From: Chryseobacterium sp.
GTDB lineage: Bacteria; Bacteroidota; Bacteroidia; Flavobacteriales; Weeksellaceae
Direction of reading: 5' to 3'
Assembly: GCA_030146295.1 (NCBI GenBank)
Contig: JASLCD010000481.1
Location: 1-18,159 of the forward strand
DNA length: 18,159 nt
In this document: positions 14,467-18,159 of the stretch, in pieces
How positions within the stretch are numbered: the stretch's first letter is position 1
Layout of the letters: every line of letters begins with the position of its first letter
Position numbers and translations under genes: made by a program
Notes under the pieces: model-generated
What the model saw: the letters and a program-made list of their open reading frames with translations, nothing else
Database searches by the model: none
What the model was told of the DNA's origin: nothing

Positions 14467-15681
14467 CTATTTTTTTAGCTTTGATCTGGAGGATAGTTCC
14501 TTTTTTACAATAGAACCTAATTTTGATGGAGTCACTTTGGTGAGAACCACAGACTCACAGCCATTGAAGACTGCAAATCGTTTTACCGTTTCCACAAAAG
14601 GGGTAAGCCACAATTCAGGCGTAATCAAACTATTCTCAATATGCAAATGGATAAGCTCAAACTTTTTTTCCTTTCTGTGTGCTTTACAGTCAACTCTCCC
14701 GATGAACTGATCCCCGAAGAGGATGGGCAGACAGAAGTAGCCATATTGCCTTTTTTCTTTCGGAGTATAGCACTCCAACCGGAAATCAAAATCAAAAATC
14801 TGCTTGATCCGGTCACGGTGAATTATCGAATTATCAAATGGTGACAGCAGCCATACATTAGAATTTGTCCGGCCGGATGTTTTTTCCAGCAGATCGTTCG
14901 TAACAAAAACAGAGTTCCCTCCATCAATCCTTACTTTCGAGATTCTGTTTTCTTCCAGCATATTCTGCAAGATTTCATGGACATCTTTCTTCAGATCATT
15001 TCCCTTGCGAAGATGCGTGATCTGTTTGACCGTAGTAAATCCATAAGCGCGGAGATTCGTTTTCACCAGATATTCCGCCAGCTCAAGTGGAGTAGGTTCC
15101 GTAGTATCAACGAAAGAAGGTAAAACCCTTTCAGCCAGATCATATGTTTTCTGCATACCGGAACGCCCGCTGATCATGAGATCTCCCTGCATAAAAAGTC
15201 TTTCAAGGGCTAATTTTGCGGGCTTCCAATTCCACCAGCTGCCTGCTTTATGACTTTCATTTTCAAAATCTCTTGCCCTTTTAGGGCCTTCGTTGCGGAT
15301 GGTATCGGTGACATATTCCATTACTTTTGGATCCGCATTGTAGTAGCGGGATTCTCCCCGTTTGATGGTAAGCATTTGAGGTAAAACATACCGGAAATCC
15401 TGCATGGGAAGATAAGATGCCGCATGAAACCAATATTCAAATACTTTGCGTTCTTCCACAAGATCCTCCAGATAATCAGTCTGAAAGTCCGGGATTCTCG
15501 TCCAGAGTGTATGATGATGGGCACGCTCTACCATGGATAAGGTATCAATCTGTACATACCCAAGGTGCTCCACAGCATGAAGAACTGCATCTTTTCCGGT
15601 TCCGAACGGTGTATTTTGTGTTAATCCCTGACGGTCTAATGTGGTAAACTTTAAGTGTTCTAACGTCAACTTCTTTTCCAT
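14467..15681 (-). CDS. ycaQ: HTH_42-family DNA glycosylase (YcaQ/AlkX-like, crosslink and alkylation repair)
   Basis: This 404-aa product belongs to the winged-helix HTH_42 family, whose characterised members AlkZ and E. coli YcaQ/AlkX unhook DNA interstrand crosslinks and excise bulky N7-alkylpurines. The N-terminal GYVQIDTLSMVERAHHHTLW contains the catalytic Q-hydrophobic-D motif (Gln44-Ile45-Asp46), the AlkX type rather than the Q-hydrophobic-Q type of AlkZ. FEYWFHAASYLP (about 81-92) and LSPFDNSIIHRDR further on are also family hallmarks. I chose the ATG at 15681; the frame can be extended two codons to a TTG. It lies across a shared terminator from the deaminase and about 1.7 kb from the ogt-alkA operon, on the opposite strand. 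A full-match -7 element lies 31 bp upstream. Confidence 0.88.
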   Translation of the reverse strand: MEKKLTLEHLKFTTLDRQGLTQNTPFGTGKDAVLHAVEHLGYVQIDTLSMVERAHHHTLWTRIPDFQTDYLEDLVEERKVFEYWFHAASYLPMQDFRYVLPQMLTIKRGESRYYNADPKVMEYVTDTIRNEGPKRARDFENESHKAGSWWNWKPAKLALERLFMQGDLMISGRSGMQKTYDLAERVLPSFVDTTEPTPLELAEYLVKTNLRAYGFTTVKQITHLRKGNDLKKDVHEILQNMLEENRISKVRIDGGNSVFVTNDLLEKTSGRTNSNVWLLSPFDNSIIHRDRIKQIFDFDFRLECYTPKEKRQYGYFCLPILFGDQFIGRVDCKAHRKEKKFELIHLHIENSLITPELWLTPFVETVKRFAVFNGCESVVLTKVTPSKLGSIVKKELSSRSKLKK

Positions 15682-15712
15682 ATCCAAAGAAAACAGGTTT
15701 ATGATGTTTTTT

Positions 15713-15720
15713 CAAATATA
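15713..15720 (-). promoter_or_regulatory. Promoter -7 element for the YcaQ-like gene
   Basis: The minus strand reads TATATTTG, a full match to TAnnTTTG, 31 nt before the ATG at 15681, so transcription would start near 15707. No TTG was found at the expected -33 distance. The gene can therefore be expressed apart from the glycosyltransferase gene upstream. Confidence 0.45.
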
Positions 15721-15810
15721 AGGATTTGACCGAAAAGCCTTGAGTAAGATATCATTTAAATATGCCGGGTAATAGCTGGTAATATATGCTGATATTATAG
15801 TGGTAAGAAA

Positions 15811-16758
15811 TCAGTTGTTCTGGCGGTTATCCCTTTTTAGTTCTCTTTCAATTTCATTCACATAGGGTAATGGAAGATGAAAGCTTTCTTCAATATATTT
15901 TCTGATATTTTCATCAGTTTTGTTGTTTATCTTTCTGATAAAAAGCTGATTGCCGGATTTTAAAGATTCAATATAAGTGAATGTACTCTGTGTGTTTTGA
16001 AAAATTGATTTCTCAAGTACAGCTCTCTTATCATCATTAATAATGATATCACTAAATGATGTATTCATAAGAACAGTCTGAAAAAAAGATTCTGCAGGTA
16101 AAAAAGTATGAAGATAATAATCCTCAAAATCCATTACGGTTTTATTATTGGTCAAAAATACACAGGTTTCTCTTGTGAACATGAACCATTTTCCGCCGAT
16201 AAAAGGAACTACTCCTTTCATAAATGCTCTTTTATAGATGAAAGAGGAAATCACATAGGCAAATTCTGTAAAATAACTTTGTATTCTTTGCAGAGTATCC
16301 GGTCTGTAAAACTTCTGGTCATAATAAAAAAGATAGTTTCTGTCTTTATGTGCGGAAAGAAACTGGCGGATGATATTTTGTGATTTCAGGGGATAATCCT
16401 CTCCGCTCAGATTAATAAAATAATCCCACTCTTGGCTTACATTTAAGAGAAATTCCATAGCATTCAACTCAGCCTGAACCATATTGAACCCTCCTGAAAC
16501 AATATTCAGGCTGTCCAGAATATAAACATTGGGAAAATGAACGATATAGAGCTGTATTTCTTCAATGAAATCGGGCTTGGCTTTTCTGTCGATATGAATA
16601 AGGTAAAACTGATCTCTTGTATAAATCTTCTGAAGCATCTCCTTAAATACTTCAGGTTTATGATGTATCATAATAAAATAGGCAATCCTTACATGTGAGT
16701 CTGTATGTGATTCTAATGCTTTGGGATAAGGTTTTGTTATGAGATCAGAAGTCTGCAT
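15811..16758 (-). CDS. GT14 glycosyltransferase (core-2/I-branching beta-1,6-GlcNAc transferase-like)
   Basis: The 315-aa protein resembles the core-2/I-branching beta-1,6-N-acetylglucosaminyltransferase fold. Family motifs in order: RIAYFIMIHHKPEVF (24-38), FYLIHIDRKA (51-60), SGGFNMVQAELNAM (88-101), WDYFINLSGEDYPLKS (111-126), IGGKWFMFTRE (187-197), and PAESFFQTVL (221-230) with the likely catalytic base Glu223. No signal peptide or TM segment is seen, so unlike the animal Golgi enzymes it should act in the cytoplasm, perhaps on a surface glycan precursor. I chose the ATG at 16758; the longer frame starts at a TTG at 16794 and adds 12 unlikely residues. It stands alone, without other glycan genes nearby, and has no visible terminator before the YcaQ-like gene 129 bp downstream. 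Confidence 0.85.
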   Translation of the reverse strand: MQTSDLITKPYPKALESHTDSHVRIAYFIMIHHKPEVFKEMLQKIYTRDQFYLIHIDRKAKPDFIEEIQLYIVHFPNVYILDSLNIVSGGFNMVQAELNAMEFLLNVSQEWDYFINLSGEDYPLKSQNIIRQFLSAHKDRNYLFYYDQKFYRPDTLQRIQSYFTEFAYVISSFIYKRAFMKGVVPFIGGKWFMFTRETCVFLTNNKTVMDFEDYYLHTFLPAESFFQTVLMNTSFSDIIINDDKRAVLEKSIFQNTQSTFTYIESLKSGNQLFIRKINNKTDENIRKYIEESFHLPLPYVNEIERELKRDNRQNN

Positions 16759-16851
16759 GATTTGGAGTTTAAAATCATCCGCGTCAGCAAACAATTAATT
16801 AATTGCGAGAAGGTAAGAATAATTTTTTGATAATCAATCAATTAAATAGAA

Positions 16852-16880
16852 TTGTGTTTGTTTTTTTTATTGTAAGTTTG
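16852..16880 (+). promoter_or_regulatory. Strong Bacteroidota promoter without an intact gene close by
   Basis: TTG (16852-16854) is followed after 18 nt by TAAGTTTG (16873-16880), a full match to the consensus. Transcription would start near 16886. The next start codon of any size is at 17201, giving an untranslated stretch of about 315 nt before the helicase pseudogene. Confidence 0.6.
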
Positions 16881-17200
16881 CAGAACATTTATAAAACAGG
16901 TCACTGCCTTTGCTATTCTGTCATAGTTTAAAATCACATTTTTTTCTTTCAGTTTTGCTTTTTCAGCTACCAATTTATAGTCTTTATTCTCTGGCAGGAA
17001 TCATAGATTATAAAGTTCTATTGTAGAGGAGCGATACGTCATGGCTGGATAATCCCAAATATATTAAGGATATTATTGTAGCCAAAACAGGAAAAAGATG
17101 AGCAGAGAAAAACATTCTTTATTGTTTATCCTTACCATACACCAATTCAAATTCTGATCAACAGATTTGTTTACAAAATACCGGAAACACGGAATTTATA
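16881..17200 (+). other. 320-bp leader or gene remnant before the helicase pseudogene
   Basis: No intact gene is visible. A stop-bounded frame at 17027-17101 reads DTSWLDNPKYIKDIIVAKTG before ending in KR-stop. It has coding-like composition but no start codon. It overlaps the start of a 19-codon ORF at 17098-17157 (ATGA junction). These may be debris of a lost gene, or the stretch may be a long 5' leader or small RNA driven by the promoter at 16852-16880, as long leaders are common on cold-induced transcripts. No clear terminator was found. Confidence 0.35.
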
Positions 17201-18060
17201 ATGAATTTTAAAAATTTAAATCTAATCAACCCAATTATCCGTGCAATGACAGAAGCCGGATATTCCAGGCCTACTGAAATACAGTGCAAAGCAGTTCCGT
17301 TTATTTTAGCCGGAAGAGATGTTATAGGATGTGCACAAACAGGTACAGGAAAAACAGCCGCATTTGTTATGCCTATTTTGCAGCTGCTGAAAAGACGTAC
17401 CCAGGAACATAAAGAAATACGAATTTTAATACTTACACCAACACCGGAGTTGGCTATGCAGCTGGAAGAAAATATTGGAATTTACAGCAAGTACTTACCA
17501 TTGTCTCAATTTTCCGTTTATGAAGATATTCCCATTGGAAGCCAGCTTGCAGCGCTCAGAAAAAGAGTGGATATTCTTGTGGCAACACCGGGAAGACTGC
17601 TTGCTTTAGAGAATCAGAGACATATTGACCTTTCCAAAATTGAAATATTTGTTTTAGATAAAGCAGATAGGATGCTTGATATGGGATTCATGAATGAAGT
17701 GAAAAATGTTTTAAAGCTGCTTCCCCCTAAAAGACAAAACCTGTTTCTTTCTACAACAATGCCCGGAAGCGTAAGACATTTTGCCGGAACAATTCTGAAC
17801 AATCCTGTGGAGATTGCTGCCAGCCCGGTTTCTTCAAAAACAAAGACGGCCAAGCAGTCTGTTTGTTTTGTAGAAAAAGAAAAGAAAGAAGATTTGCAGA
17901 CAGATATGCTGCAGAAAAAAGATATAAAATCACTGGTTTTTGCACGTACTAAACATGTAGCCAATAAACTGGTCCGGCAGGGGTAGAATTTCCGGATATT
18001 CCTGAAACCTGTGTTCACAGGATCGGATGAACCGGAATAGAAAGAACTGCTATTTTTTTA
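17201..18060 (+). pseudogene. Decayed DEAD-box RNA helicase (RhlE-like) pseudogene
   Basis: The first 261 codons (17201-17986) encode the RecA-like domain 1 of a DEAD-box RNA helicase, with a Q-motif (GYSRPTEIQ), motif I AQTGTGKT (45-52), TPGRL and VLDKADRMLDMGF. Several invariant residues are lost: DEAD is DKAD (Glu to Lys at 154), PTRELA is PTPELA, and SAT is STT (184-186). The frame stops at 17986, shortly after the start of domain 2 (SLVFARTKH). Another frame then resumes at 17983 with EFPDIPETCVHRIG, so about 65 family residues are missing and the reading frame has shifted. Motif VI HRIGRTGR is destroyed by TGA (18028-18030) in place of Arg, and the last Arg is Ile. ATPase and helicase activity should be lost. 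It is probably an old paralogue next to a cold-shock gene, a common pairing. Confidence 0.88.
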
Positions 18061-18067
18061 ATAGAAG

Positions 18068-18082
18068 CTGTAACGTTTACAG
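18068..18082. promoter_or_regulatory. Inverted repeat upstream of the cold-shock gene
   Basis: CTGTAA (18068-18073) and TTACAG (18077-18082) form a dyad around CGT, 32 bp before the cold-shock start codon. It may be an operator or a small mRNA hairpin. TATAAT follows at 18085-18090 but is not the usual Bacteroidota promoter form. Confidence 0.3.
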
Positions 18083-18114
18083 ACTATAATACACAATTTT
18101 TAATAATAATTACA

Positions 18115-18159
18115 ATGCAAGAAGGCACCGTAAAATTTTTCAATGAAGCAAAAGGCTTC
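18115..18159 (+). CDS. Cold-shock protein, CspA family (partial, runs off the right edge)
   Basis: The last 15 codons of the window read MQEGTVKFFNEAKGF. This matches the start of the CspA/CSD fold, where GTVKFFN leads into the first RNA-binding beta-strand (KGFGFI follows in the family). Cold-shock domain proteins are small cytoplasmic RNA chaperones that melt mRNA structure. The gene follows a decayed DEAD-box helicase in the same direction, and these two RNA-remodelling families often neighbour each other in flavobacteria. The full length and promoter lie partly outside what can be judged here. Confidence 0.85.
   Translation, partial: MQEGTVKFFNEAKGF

Noticed and set aside
16759..16794. 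TTG-initiated extension of the GT14 protein
   Set aside because: A rare start codon would add 12 residues not needed by the fold; the ATG at 16758 fits better.
16791..16804. AATTAATTAATT short tandem repeat
   Set aside because: Three 4-bp units are expected by chance in such AT-rich DNA.

Overview
The window looks like chromosomal DNA of a flavobacterium in or near Chryseobacterium (Bacteroidota, Weeksellaceae). The evidence is an AT-rich base composition, Bacteroidota-type promoter elements (TAnnTTTG with an upstream TTG), almost no Shine-Dalgarno sequences, and protein families and codon use typical of that group. No tRNA, rRNA, CRISPR array, transposase or phage gene was seen.

Layout, left to right. 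(1) 1-980: a gene for an exported protein runs off the left edge on the minus strand. Upstream of it is an unusual leader with two consecutive tiny ORFs, one Cys-rich and one in which 8 of 11 residues are Met or Cys. Further upstream lie paired operator-like motifs and two intergenic repeat elements. (2) 980-7265, minus strand: a tripartite RND efflux operon (periplasmic adaptor lipoprotein, HAE1-type RND pump, outer-membrane factor lipoprotein) with a clear terminator, preceded by a small membrane-anchored protein of unknown function. (3) 7459-9388, plus strand: an NmrA-like NAD(P)-binding oxidoreductase followed by an AraC-family regulator. (4) 9508-12736, plus strand: a tight operon of TetR regulator, 14-TM MFS exporter, O6-alkylguanine-DNA methyltransferase and AlkA-type 3-methyladenine glycosylase, with a near-perfect 30-bp palindrome over its promoter. 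(5) 12886-14394: a secreted ADGF/ADA2-like adenosine deaminase, ending at a strong bidirectional terminator. (6) 14467-16758, minus strand: a YcaQ/AlkX-type DNA glycosylase (HTH_42 family) and a GT14 glycosyltransferase. (7) 16852-18159, plus strand: a good promoter without an intact gene, a decayed DEAD-box helicase pseudogene, and the first 15 codons of a cold-shock protein.

How the parts may work together. Efflux and DNA-alkylation repair are concentrated here. The TetR operon joins export of a small molecule to direct reversal and base excision of alkyl damage, and a third alkylation/crosslink repair enzyme lies about 1.7 kb away. This suggests a defence against a genotoxic alkylating compound. 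The left-edge leader suggests that an envelope or secreted protein is controlled by supply of cysteine and methionine. Both system-level readings are inferences. The ORFs, motifs, palindromes and hairpins they rest on can be read directly from the sequence.
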